Assembly: GCA_902795755.1 (NCBI GenBank)
Contig: CADBMO010000030.1
Location: forward strand, 1 to 14,510
Direction of reading: 5' to 3'
Source of the DNA: an uncultured Erysipelotrichaceae bacterium
GTDB lineage: Bacteria > Bacillota_I > Bacilli_A > RF39 > UBA660
Length of the DNA: 14,510 nt
Positions 1-6,346 of the stretch are shown piece by piece. The position numbers and the translations under genes are program-made. The notes under the pieces are model-generated. The model saw only the letters and a program-made list of their open reading frames with translations, searched no databases and was not told the DNA's origin. Positions within the stretch are counted from its first letter, which is position 1; the number at the start of each line of letters is the position of its first letter.

Positions 1-34
1 AAAAGTAGTATGGTTTAATTACCATACTACTTTT
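1..34 (-). terminator. Intrinsic terminator of the polysaccharide operon, overlapping the last stop codon
   Basis: Perfect 14-bp inverted repeat: arms at 1-14 (AAAAGTAGTATGGT) and 21-34 with a 6-nt loop. The minus-strand transcript ends in CUUUU at the window edge. The plus strand has a better T run (31-36), so the hairpin may work in both directions. The TAG stop of the minus-strand glycosyltransferase (27-29) lies inside the first-transcribed arm. Confidence 0.85.
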
Positions 35-971
35 TTATTATGCTAAATATAAATCCAAAAAATTTTAAAGTACTTTTATTTGCTAATAAATAAAACAAGT
101 TTTTTAATCCAAATCTTTTTACGTACTTATTTTTCTTAAAATTAGGATATGCATTAATTAATTTATCATAACTATATTCTAATAATTCATTCCTTAACAC
201 TTTATCTCCTACTTTAACTACTCTATAAAATGACGAACCTAGTGTATACCTTACGTATAAGTATTCTAATTCTTCTTCATATTTTTCATATAACTTATTT
301 TTTTTATAATACTTTATGGTCTCATCTAATACGGTAAACACATCTTTTAGTTTATCTGTTTTACAAGTGGTTATAGACCCATCTCTTTGCATATAATGAA
401 CGTAAGCGTCATTAGCATATTCTTTATTTTTTAAATATGGAAATATTTCATAACAAAATTCGATATCTTCATAATATACACCTTTTCTAAAATATATATT
501 ATTTTTAGTAATAATATCTTTTCTATATAATCTATTCCATACTACTGCCCTTACGGCAAGTAGTGGATGTATATCTTTGTTTAACACGTCATATCTTTGA
601 TTATTAGGATATTCCCATATGAAATCACATTCTACTGAATCAGTATCTTTTTTTATTTTAGAGTACATCTTTTCATATAAATCTAAATCTATATAATCAT
701 CACTATCTAAAAATGTTATATACTTACCAGTTGCTTTTTTTATTCCTTCGTTTCTCGCAATGGATACTCCACCATTTTTTAAATGTAATGCTTTTATGTT
801 TTTATATTTTTTAGCATATTCATCAATAATGTCTTTGCTACCATCGGTAGAACCATCATTAACTATTATTATTTCTAAGTCTTTAAAAGTTTGATTTATT
901 AAACTATCAAGTGTTTTTCTCAAATACTTTTCAGTGTTATAAACTGGTACTATTACGCTTAGTTTAACCAT
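27..971 (-). CDS. Family 2 glycosyltransferase (surface polysaccharide)
   Basis: A 314-residue GT-A fold enzyme expected to transfer a sugar from a nucleotide-sugar donor to a growing surface glycan at the cytoplasmic face of the membrane. Visible family marks are the N-terminal SVIVPVYNTEKYL strand-loop, NDGSTDGS at about residues 38-45, the metal/nucleotide-binding DSDD at 89-92, and a YEDIEF segment at about 167-172, where family members place the catalytic base. The C-terminal third is Lys/Tyr-rich and not specific. Start: ATG at 969-971 overlaps the upstream gene's TAA by one base (TAATG), so translation is probably coupled. It is the last gene of a four-gene operon and its TAG stop sits inside the terminator hairpin. 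The preceding gene is a paralogue of similar length. Donor and acceptor cannot be read from the sequence. Confidence 0.9.
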   Translation of the reverse strand: MVKLSVIVPVYNTEKYLRKTLDSLINQTFKDLEIIIVNDGSTDGSKDIIDEYAKKYKNIKALHLKNGGVSIARNEGIKKATGKYITFLDSDDYIDLDLYEKMYSKIKKDTDSVECDFIWEYPNNQRYDVLNKDIHPLLAVRAVVWNRLYRKDIITKNNIYFRKGVYYEDIEFCYEIFPYLKNKEYANDAYVHYMQRDGSITTCKTDKLKDVFTVLDETIKYYKKNKLYEKYEEELEYLYVRYTLGSSFYRVVKVGDKVLRNELLEYSYDKLINAYPNFKKNKYVKRFGLKNLFYLLANKSTLKFFGFIFSIIKK

Positions 972-1894
972 TATTTTCCACCTACCAATCTAAGTGGTAA
1001 ATATATTTTATGATATATAAGTGTACATACCACCTTAAACTTAATACTTTTATTCTTATAATAAATATTATTTTTATAATTAGGATACTTTTTTCTAATA
1101 ATATTTCTTACTATGTTTACTTTATCTTTTCTATTAAACTTTAAAAATCTAAGTGATGCACTATATAACAAATGCTCTATATATAAATATTCTAATTCAT
1201 CTTTATAATTATCGGTTATATTTTCAGATAAATAACCCATTACGTTAAAGATGCTTTCTAAAACTTTATTATATTTAATTTGTTTCATAGAAGAACCTCT
1301 TCTAATAACGTAATGATAAAATGCTTCATTAACATATTTAATATTATTAGTATACATTCCAAGAAGTGGTACGGTTGCTAAATCCTCATATATAACACCT
1401 TCCTTAAAGTAAATATTATTATCTTTAAATAAAGATGCTTTATATAACCTTGCAACAGGTCCCATATGAGATGTCATATAATTTTTACTTGGATCATTTT
1501 TAATGTTCCAATAATTATTAAAGTATATGGTTTTATCATTTTCTTCTTTTAAAATATCACAAATAACTATGTCAGCTTGCATACTAATCATTTTATCTAT
1601 CATATTTTTATCAACGTAATCATCACTATCAACAAAGGTAATATACTCTCCCTTAGCTTTTTTAATGCCTAGGTTTCTAGCAGCTCCCTGCCCCTTATTT
1701 TTTTGTTTATAATACCTAATAATACCTGGATACTTTTCTTTATACTTTAAAATAATTTTTTCACTATTATCCATCGTACCATCATTAATAAGTATTATTT
1801 CAATGTTTTTATATGTTTGTTTTACTAAACTATCTAAGCATTTTTTTAAATATGCTTCAGTATTAAAAACAGGTACTATAATACTTACTTTCAT
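971..1894 (-). CDS. Family 2 glycosyltransferase (surface polysaccharide)
   Basis: A 307-residue GT2 enzyme with SIIVPVFNTEAYL at the N-terminus, INDGTMDNS at about 36-44, DSDD at 89-92 and YEDLATVP near residue 170. It has the same architecture as the gene downstream of it, so the two are probably old tandem duplicates with different specificity. Start choice: an in-frame GTG lies 9 bases upstream at 1901-1903, but that GTG is part of the SD AGGTGAT, which is correctly spaced from ATG 1892-1894; I therefore use the ATG. The SD also abuts the TAG stop of the Alg13-like gene (1904-1906), so translation is likely coupled. The TAA stop overlaps the next start by one base. The role in capsule or exopolysaccharide assembly comes from the family and context; the linkage formed is unknown. 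Confidence 0.9.
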   Translation of the reverse strand: MKVSIIVPVFNTEAYLKKCLDSLVKQTYKNIEIILINDGTMDNSEKIILKYKEKYPGIIRYYKQKNKGQGAARNLGIKKAKGEYITFVDSDDYVDKNMIDKMISMQADIVICDILKEENDKTIYFNNYWNIKNDPSKNYMTSHMGPVARLYKASLFKDNNIYFKEGVIYEDLATVPLLGMYTNNIKYVNEAFYHYVIRRGSSMKQIKYNKVLESIFNVMGYLSENITDNYKDELEYLYIEHLLYSASLRFLKFNRKDKVNIVRNIIRKKYPNYKNNIYYKNKSIKFKVVCTLIYHKIYLPLRLVGGK

Positions 1895-1903
1895 ATGTAT
1901 CAC

Positions 1904-2383
1904 CTACAATTCATCTATGTATTTTTTAAGTGCTGTAACAAAATTATTAGACTCTGCTTCATACTTAGCAGGTTTAAAACTCTTTATATCTTTTAACACT
2001 TGTTTTAAATCACTTGTTTTATAAAGTGGTAATATGTACTTTTGTTTTGCAAATTCCTTTACTATTTGTAATTGATGATCATTGGTATGCTCCCTATACT
2101 TCTTAAGTCTAGGTACAACGATTACTTTCTTATTCATAGAAAGGCACTCAGTAATTATACCAACACCACCATGTGCTATTACTATTCTAGCTTCATCTAT
2201 TAACTCTTCAACTTCTTTTTTAGATACAAAGTCAAAGCATTCTATATTATCATCTTCAAACTTAGTATGACCAGTTTGTGCAACTATCCTATCTTTTATA
2301 TATCCCTCTTTTTTAAGTTTAGACACCTCTTTTAATATTCTATCAAATGGTTTATCTTGGGTTCCTAAAAGTATTAATATCAT
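1904..2383 (-). CDS. Alg13/PssE-like glycosyltransferase catalytic subunit
   Basis: A 159-residue GT28 C-terminal-type domain. In the Alg13/PssE family this half binds the nucleotide sugar and is active only with a membrane-bound Alg14/PssD partner, adding a second sugar to a lipid-linked glycan precursor. Visible marks: MILILLGTQDKPFDR N-terminus (the family's GT.. start), VAQTGHT at about 34-40, and the donor-binding AHGGVGIITE loop at about 70-79 followed by a PR...EHTNDHQ segment. The length is that of a stand-alone subunit, not a full MurG-like enzyme. ATG 2381-2383 overlaps the partner's TGA stop as ATGA, typical of obligate subunits made in equal amounts. The streptococcal counterparts are Cps14G/EpsF-type proteins. 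The sugar transferred is not predictable from the sequence. Confidence 0.87.
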   Translation of the reverse strand: MILILLGTQDKPFDRILKEVSKLKKEGYIKDRIVAQTGHTKFEDDNIECFDFVSKKEVEELIDEARIVIAHGGVGIITECLSMNKKVIVVPRLKKYREHTNDHQLQIVKEFAKQKYILPLYKTSDLKQVLKDIKSFKPAKYEAESNNFVTALKKYIDEL

Positions 2384-2853
2384 CTAAAAATCCACCCCTC
2401 ATATTTAGCTTTTGGATATAATTTAAGCATTTCCTTCCACTGCACAATAAATACGTCTGATATTGGATAAACTAATCTTCCTGCTAAAGTTTTAGTTTCA
2501 ATGTTTGCAAAACTTTCTATATATATTACTTTTCGTCTAAATATCTTTGCAATATAACACATTGCAACACATGTATGTGCACCAGTTGTAACAACTACAT
2601 CTGGTTTGAATTTCAAAAATATCTTAAAGCTTTTAATTATGTTTACTGGTATGACAAAAATATACCTAAGCATATGATCTTTATTACCTGTTAATAAGTA
2701 ATCAACCTTACTTTTATATCTAGCTTTTAAATAATTAGTAGATTTATGTTTTTCAGTCACTATTTTGTAGTCATATTCTTTAAACAAACTCTTTAATTGT
2801 AATAACTCAGTTAAATGACCACCCATACTAGATATAAACATAACTTTTTTCAT
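2380..2853 (-). CDS. Alg14/PssD-like glycosyltransferase membrane-recruiting subunit
   Basis: A 157-residue Alg14/PssD homologue, the acceptor-side and membrane-docking half of a split GT28 enzyme. Visible marks: VMFISSMGGHLTELLQL at the N-terminus with the family GGH motif at 11-13, a KHKSTNYL segment, the VVTTGAHTCVAM stretch in the middle and KVIYIESFA after it. These match the order of conserved blocks in the family, and the length is typical. It is the first gene of the operon. ATG 2851-2853 follows a strong SD AGGTGAT, and an extended -10 promoter sits just upstream. The TGA stop overlaps the next ATG, which also indicates that TGA is a stop in this genome. It most likely works with the next gene product as one enzyme in exo- or capsular polysaccharide repeat-unit synthesis. 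Confidence 0.88.
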   Translation of the reverse strand: MKKVMFISSMGGHLTELLQLKSLFKEYDYKIVTEKHKSTNYLKARYKSKVDYLLTGNKDHMLRYIFVIPVNIIKSFKIFLKFKPDVVVTTGAHTCVAMCYIAKIFRRKVIYIESFANIETKTLAGRLVYPISDVFIVQWKEMLKLYPKAKYEGWIFR

Positions 2854-2869
2854 GTTATCACCTATTTAA

Positions 2870-2898
2870 ATTATAACAAATGAATAAATAAAAGTAAA
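2870..2898 (-). promoter_or_regulatory. Promoter of the polysaccharide operon (extended -10)
   Basis: On the minus strand: -35 TTTACT (2898-2893), a 17-bp spacer, and -10 TATAAT (2875-2870) preceded by TG one base upstream, giving TGTTATAAT. Transcription would start near 2863-2864, only about 10-11 nt before the ATG at 2853, so the mRNA would begin almost at the SD AGGTGAT. Confidence 0.75.
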
Positions 2899-2908
2899 TT
2901 TATAATGT

Positions 2909-2940
2909 AAAAACAACTAGCCTATTAGATAGTTGTTTTT
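2909..2940 (-). terminator. Intrinsic terminator of the phosphatase/ASCH/HIT operon
   Basis: An 11-bp perfect stem, AAAAACAACTA (2909-2919) with TAGTTGTTTTT (2930-2940), and a 10-nt loop. It is followed by a U run on either strand. It lies 52 bases after the HIT-like gene's stop, between the two minus-strand operons. The intervening 2941-2991 is AT-rich and shows nothing else. Confidence 0.8.
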
Positions 2941-2991
2941 ATAATTACTAATTATTAACTTTATATATTCCAAATGTTGTTTTATTATCTT

Positions 2992-3435
2992 TTATATTAC
3001 GTTATCCTTTTTAAATTCCTTTTTAATCATTTCATATATATGTAATCTTTCTTCCTTAGTAAATATATCTTTTTGCATCTTTATTCTACTTCTATTCCAT
3101 TTCCAAAAGTTATATCCAAAGTGTTTATCTTTATATTTTTTATCAAATATTTTAATTACCCGCTTATATCTTGGAAAAAGCCAAAAATGTACGTGAGGAG
3201 TTTCATTATCACGATATGCATCATTCATTAAACAAGTAAAGTTGAACATAGTAGCACCAAATACTTTTTTTATTACTCTTTCCATTTCTTTTTCAAGTTT
3301 ACCTAACTCTATCCATTCTTCGCTTGTCATATCAGATAAGCTTTCTTTATGACCTGATATTATGCATTGTCCCAAAAAGTCTTGACACCAATCACAAAAA
3401 ACTATTTCAAAATATTTACCCTTATATAGTTCCAT
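2992..3435 (-). CDS. HIT-like protein (histidine-triad superfamily)
   Basis: A 147-residue cytoplasmic protein with a HIT-type active-site strand: TPHVHFWLFPRY at about 79-90. The HIT motif is normally His-x-His-x-His-x-x. Here the first two histidines (81 and 83, the second being the usual nucleophile) are present but the third position is Trp85. The N-terminal half fits the HIT fold: LGQCIISGHKES resembles the family's G-x-hydrophobic-hydrophobic-hydrophobic-P/GH-K strand, followed by the helix around 38-60. Family members hydrolyse or transfer nucleotidyl groups (AMP-lysine, Ap4A, UMP-sugars); this protein's substrate is unknown. The start ATG 3433-3435 lies 2 bases after the ASCH gene's stop, with SD AAGGTGAG embedded in that gene's last codons, so the two are coupled. 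The basic C-terminus (KKYKDKHFGYNFWKWNRSR) is not standard for HIT proteins. Confidence 0.75.
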   Translation of the reverse strand: MELYKGKYFEIVFCDWCQDFLGQCIISGHKESLSDMTSEEWIELGKLEKEMERVIKKVFGATMFNFTCLMNDAYRDNETPHVHFWLFPRYKRVIKIFDKKYKDKHFGYNFWKWNRSRIKMQKDIFTKEERLHIYEMIKKEFKKDNVI

Positions 3436-3437
3436 AA

Positions 3438-3788
3438 TTACTCACCTTCAATGATTTCAAATTCAATACCAACTATTTTTGATGATTTAACTTTTTCTTC
3501 ACCAAAAATATCATAAAAAGCTTTTATAAATTCTTCTTTATTATAATCTAACGTGTTATTCAATACTTCTTTATGATTCCAAAGATCATTTATATTATTA
3601 TAAATATACTTATTAATAACCTCAACATTTATTTCTTTTTCTTCATCGTTAAAAACAATAAACTTTATATTATCACCAGTTTTAATCATATTTGATTTTT
3701 CATTTAATAGACGATATTCAATTGTTTTTTTGCCTGATATTATATCATTATATACATCTGGATATATTTTATACTCATAATTATTCAT
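3438..3788 (-). CDS. ASCH-domain protein
   Basis: A 116-residue single-domain protein. ASCH is a PUA-like beta-barrel associated with RNA or modified-nucleoside binding; some members act as amidohydrolases on acylated cytidines or as ribonucleases. Visible family marks are the GKKTIEYRL segment at about 19-27 (the conserved Gly-Lys-Lys-Thr-x-E-x-R ligand-binding edge), KTGDNIKFIVF at about 37-47 (the 'GD x hydrophobic F' strand) and KIVGIEFEI at the C-terminus. The length is normal for a stand-alone ASCH protein. The start ATG 3786-3788 is 4 bases after the phosphatase stop, with a weak SD (AGGGTAAGATA). The position between a histidine phosphatase and a HIT-like protein suggests a role in nucleotide or RNA turnover, but the substrate is not predictable. 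Confidence 0.8.
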   Translation of the reverse strand: MNNYEYKIYPDVYNDIISGKKTIEYRLLNEKSNMIKTGDNIKFIVFNDEEKEINVEVINKYIYNNINDLWNHKEVLNNTLDYNKEEFIKAFYDIFGEEKVKSSKIVGIEFEIIEGE

Positions 3789-3792
3789 TATC

Positions 3793-4416
3793 TTACCCTA
3801 TTTTAATATTATCAATACTTATTAATTCATGATTATCAAATACTAGTTTAAACGTCTCGCAATAATTAAAGTGACCATCAAAGAAATATTTACCATTATA
3901 ACTATAGTTTAATTTATCGTCTACTATTTTTACGTCACACCAAGTTTTAAGTAAGTATGATATTGCAGTACCATGAGTAACTATTAATACTCTTTTATTT
4001 TTGTTATCGTCTAATACTTTATTAAGTGCTAGAATCATTCTTTCTCGAACTTCTTTTTGGCACTCTCCATTACCTATTTTATAATCTTCATCTAAAAATT
4101 GTTTTCTTTCAAAGTTTTCTGGTAATTCATCCCAAGATGTTATACCAAACTTTCTTTCACCAAAGTCTTCGTCTATTAGTATATCTAAGTTGTTTTTTTC
4201 TGCCACGTATTTAGCAGTTGATATAGTTCTTATATAATTAGATGAATATACTTTATCAATATTGATAAATTCATTTGATTCACTTACCTTCTTAGCAATT
4301 TCTTCACCATTAATAGAAAGTATTTTCTTTTCATTTTGTAATTGAAGTGAATCACTATTTTTTAAATAAGTATGTTTCATAGGCTCAGAATGTCTCATTA
4401 AATATACTATTGTCAT
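3793..4416 (-). CDS. Histidine phosphatase (phosphoglycerate mutase-like) family protein
   Basis: A 207-residue branch-1 histidine phosphatase. Marks: IVYLMRHS at 3-10 with the catalytic Arg-His pair (8-9), the KVYSSNYIRTISTAKYV helix carrying the second phosphate-binding arginine, GERKFG near the middle, and VLIVTHGTAISYLL with the second catalytic His. All core residues are present, so it should be an active phosphatase; members act on sugar phosphates, nucleotides or cofactors and this one's substrate is unknown. Start choice: a TTG in frame at 4420-4422 sits only one base after GGAGGA, whereas ATG 4414-4416 has seven bases between GGAGG and the start, so I use the ATG. It is the first gene of a three-gene operon with ASCH and HIT-like proteins. 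Confidence 0.88.
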   Translation of the reverse strand: MTIVYLMRHSEPMKHTYLKNSDSLQLQNEKKILSINGEEIAKKVSESNEFINIDKVYSSNYIRTISTAKYVAEKNNLDILIDEDFGERKFGITSWDELPENFERKQFLDEDYKIGNGECQKEVRERMILALNKVLDDNKNKRVLIVTHGTAISYLLKTWCDVKIVDDKLNYSYNGKYFFDGHFNYCETFKLVFDNHELISIDNIKIG

Positions 4417-4443
4417 ATACAATCCTCCACTATTATTTTATCA

Positions 4444-4449
4444 ATTATA
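4444..4449 (-). promoter_or_regulatory. Possible -10 element of the phosphatase/ASCH/HIT operon
   Basis: A TATAAT hexamer on the minus strand, 27 bases upstream of the ATG at 4416. No convincing -35 or TG extension is seen, so this is weaker than the other promoters. The gap 4450-4489 back to the next terminator is otherwise featureless AT-rich DNA. Confidence 0.35.
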
Positions 4450-4489
4450 AGTAGCAATAACAATTAATATATTATATAAGTGTAAAGTA

Positions 4490-4515
4490 AAAAGCTTAAC
4501 AAATGTTAAGCTTTT
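4490..4515 (-). terminator. Intrinsic terminator of the wall-hydrolase/cohesin operon, containing the stop codon
   Basis: An 11-bp perfect stem, AAAAGCTTAAC (4490-4500) with GTTAAGCTTTT (4505-4515), and a 4-nt loop. The minus transcript continues with UACUUU. The TAA stop of the small charged protein (4506-4508) lies inside the first-transcribed arm. Confidence 0.82.
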
Positions 4516-4808
4516 ATTTCATCTTTTTTAGATGTGGTTTTATCATCTACGTATGGTTTTTTTTCTTTTTTATCCGATTCTTTTTCAGTAGACGGGTGCA
4601 TGATTTTTGCAGCAGTTTCAAGCATCTCATTTAACCTTTTAATTGCTTCCTTATCCATATCAGCAAAATACTGTTCAATTTGTATAGGTGATGAATACTT
4701 AGATATCTCTTCATCCATATCTTTTTTTGTTTTTTCATATAGTTGTTCATCTGTTTCTTTTTCAAGTCCCTCTGAAGTTTCTCCATAAATATCACTGAAT
4801 TTTGACAT
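4506..4808 (-). CDS. Small highly charged protein of unknown function
   Basis: A 100-residue protein with no signal peptide or membrane segment. It is very rich in Lys, Glu and Asp, and residues about 15-70 are predicted by eye to be helical (EQLYEKTKKDMDEEISKY, then EQYFADMDKEAIKRLNEML). The last 28 residues are a Lys/Glu/Asp tail without hydrophobics. I do not recognise a family. It has a good SD (GGAGGG, 6 bases before ATG 4806-4808) and starts 20 bases after the cohesin-like membrane protein's stop in the same operon, so it is a real gene. Its placement suggests, as inference only, a cytoplasmic partner for that protein's charged tail. Its TAA stop lies in the operon's terminator hairpin. 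Confidence 0.75.
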   Translation of the reverse strand: MSKFSDIYGETSEGLEKETDEQLYEKTKKDMDEEISKYSSPIQIEQYFADMDKEAIKRLNEMLETAAKIMHPSTEKESDKKEKKPYVDDKTTSKKDEIKA

Positions 4809-4828
4809 TATAACCCTCCATTTTTAAA

Positions 4829-6337
4829 CTAAAAATCATAATCATCCATTTCATCAGGTTCTAAAGATACTCTTCTGACTGATTTAGGTTTACCCTTATC
4901 AAGTACTTTTTTAGCATCTATTAGTTCTTGTCTTTTAGCTTTTCTATTCTTCTTAGGAAGTGGTTTTTCATCCTCTATTTTAGTGATTACTGGTTCTTCT
5001 TCCTCTTCTTCATCTTCATACTCATCATTTAGTTTATCTATTTTTTTCTTTAATTTTTCTATTTTCTTTTCTTTTGAAGTAAATAGTTTCTTTAATAATT
5101 TAATAAACCATACAAATATAATTAATCCTAATAATAGTATTAATAGTACTAATCCGTTATCTTTAACCAAGTCTTTTTTACCATACCTAATTAATCCATC
5201 AGTTACTTTATCATATATATAAAAACCTTTTTCATTAGTATCTAAATTAATGCCATATACTAAATATTGATTATTATTTTGATATGGTAAGTAATTATAA
5301 CCAAAATAGTTAACGTCGTTATATTTAAAATTAACTTTCTTATATACGTATAAAAATTCATTTGGAGCATCTAAAAGTATTATACTAGTTATTCCATTCG
5401 AAACATAATATAGCTCCTTATACGTACCTTTATCATATATAAATAATCTAACGTTATCATCTTCATCTTTTAATGCTACTAACGTCATACCTAACTTTTT
5501 ATTTTCATATGATGGGATCTCTTCCCCACCAAGTTTTAAAACACTTTTTTTAAAGTTAACTGGTATTTCTTTTATATCAGTATCTTTTCTAACTACGATA
5601 TAGTTTTTTCCACCTACTTTTACTATTATAGGATCTTTTTCTTCTACCGTTACGTTAATTATATAAGTTTTGGTATCACCGTTTTCAGCGGTTACCATAA
5701 CCTCTATTTTATTAAGTCCTTCTTTTACATTTATATCTCCGATACCAGTTACTTTAGCCTTGGTATCATTTTTTTCAGCATCAATAGATATTTTTTCAAC
5801 ACCACTTGGTACTTCTACGTTATACTCAGTTGTGTTTTTATCAAACTTTGGTGATAATTCATAACTATCAATAGAAAGTGATTTTAAAGTATTATCATTA
5901 CTTTTATTATTATCTACGTTTGCTACCGCACCTTCTAAATTAGAAGATGAACTCATGTTAGTAGTAGCAGTCGTTGAACCACTATAACACTCTGATACAG
6001 AATCATAATCATATATAGAACCATTTACAGCCTTAAATGATGCAGAACCTTCTGAAATTGATTTAAACGTGTATGAATTTGTTCTACTATCACCATATAC
6101 TCCTACTACTTTTAAAGATCCACTTACTAGTTTTACTTTTGAAGAATCGTAGCTTAAAGTATATTCCCAAGAACCAGAATTAGATGGTACCGTAGCACTA
6201 ACGGTAAAACTACTTCCAGTTTTAACACTTCTAGGTGCACTAACGCTTATTGTACATCCTGCTTTTATAATACTAAGATTAAATAGCATTGATATAGTAA
6301 ACACTAATGTTCCTATAAATATTTTTTTATTTTTCAT
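4829..6337 (-). CDS. Membrane-anchored surface protein with cohesin-like and cadherin-like domains
   Basis: A 502-residue exported protein. Residues 1-26 form a signal peptide. About 28-118 form a cohesin-like beta-sandwich (ISVSAPRSVKTGSSFTVSA, EYTLSYDSSKVKLVSG, SEGSASFKAVNG). About 150-232 form a bacterial cadherin-like beta-sandwich (LKSLSIDSYELSPKF through ENGDTKTYIINVTVEE). About 238-390 form a further extracellular region I do not recognise. A single membrane helix lies at about 395-416, followed by an 85-residue cytoplasmic tail with a Lys/Glu coiled-coil-like stretch, a run of acidic residues (about 439-448) and a basic end. Cys28 and Cys117 flank the cohesin-like domain and could pair; the sequence before Cys28 is a poor lipobox. 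Start ATG 6335-6337 has GGAGG overlapping the stop of the upstream dockerin-bearing hydrolase, so the two are coupled. Because cohesins bind dockerins, this protein may hold that hydrolase at the membrane; this is inference. Confidence 0.82.
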   Translation of the reverse strand: MKNKKIFIGTLVFTISMLFNLSIIKAGCTISVSAPRSVKTGSSFTVSATVPSNSGSWEYTLSYDSSKVKLVSGSLKVVGVYGDSRTNSYTFKSISEGSASFKAVNGSIYDYDSVSECYSGSTTATTNMSSSSNLEGAVANVDNNKSNDNTLKSLSIDSYELSPKFDKNTTEYNVEVPSGVEKISIDAEKNDTKAKVTGIGDINVKEGLNKIEVMVTAENGDTKTYIINVTVEEKDPIIVKVGGKNYIVVRKDTDIKEIPVNFKKSVLKLGGEEIPSYENKKLGMTLVALKDEDDNVRLFIYDKGTYKELYYVSNGITSIILLDAPNEFLYVYKKVNFKYNDVNYFGYNYLPYQNNNQYLVYGINLDTNEKGFYIYDKVTDGLIRYGKKDLVKDNGLVLLILLLGLIIFVWFIKLLKKLFTSKEKKIEKLKKKIDKLNDEYEDEEEEEEPVITKIEDEKPLPKKNRKAKRQELIDAKKVLDKGKPKSVRRVSLEPDEMDDYDF

Positions 6338-6346
6338 AAAACCCTC

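Noticed and set aside
1895..1903. GTG start nine bases upstream for the second GT2 gene
   Set aside because: The GTG is part of the SD AGGTGAT for the ATG at 1892-1894.
4417..4422. TTG start two codons upstream for the histidine phosphatase
   Set aside because: Only one base separates it from GGAGGA; ATG 4414-4416 has normal spacing.
4983..5040. Repetitive GAA/GAG/GAT-type tract
   Set aside because: It is the acidic cytoplasmic stretch of the cohesin-like protein; mixed codons make it low-complexity coding rather than a DNA repeat array.
6248..6256. Lipobox at Cys28 of the cohesin-like protein
   Set aside because: The residues before the Cys (K-A-G-C) do not fit the lipobox at -3, and the protein already has a C-terminal membrane helix; a disulfide with Cys117 is as likely.
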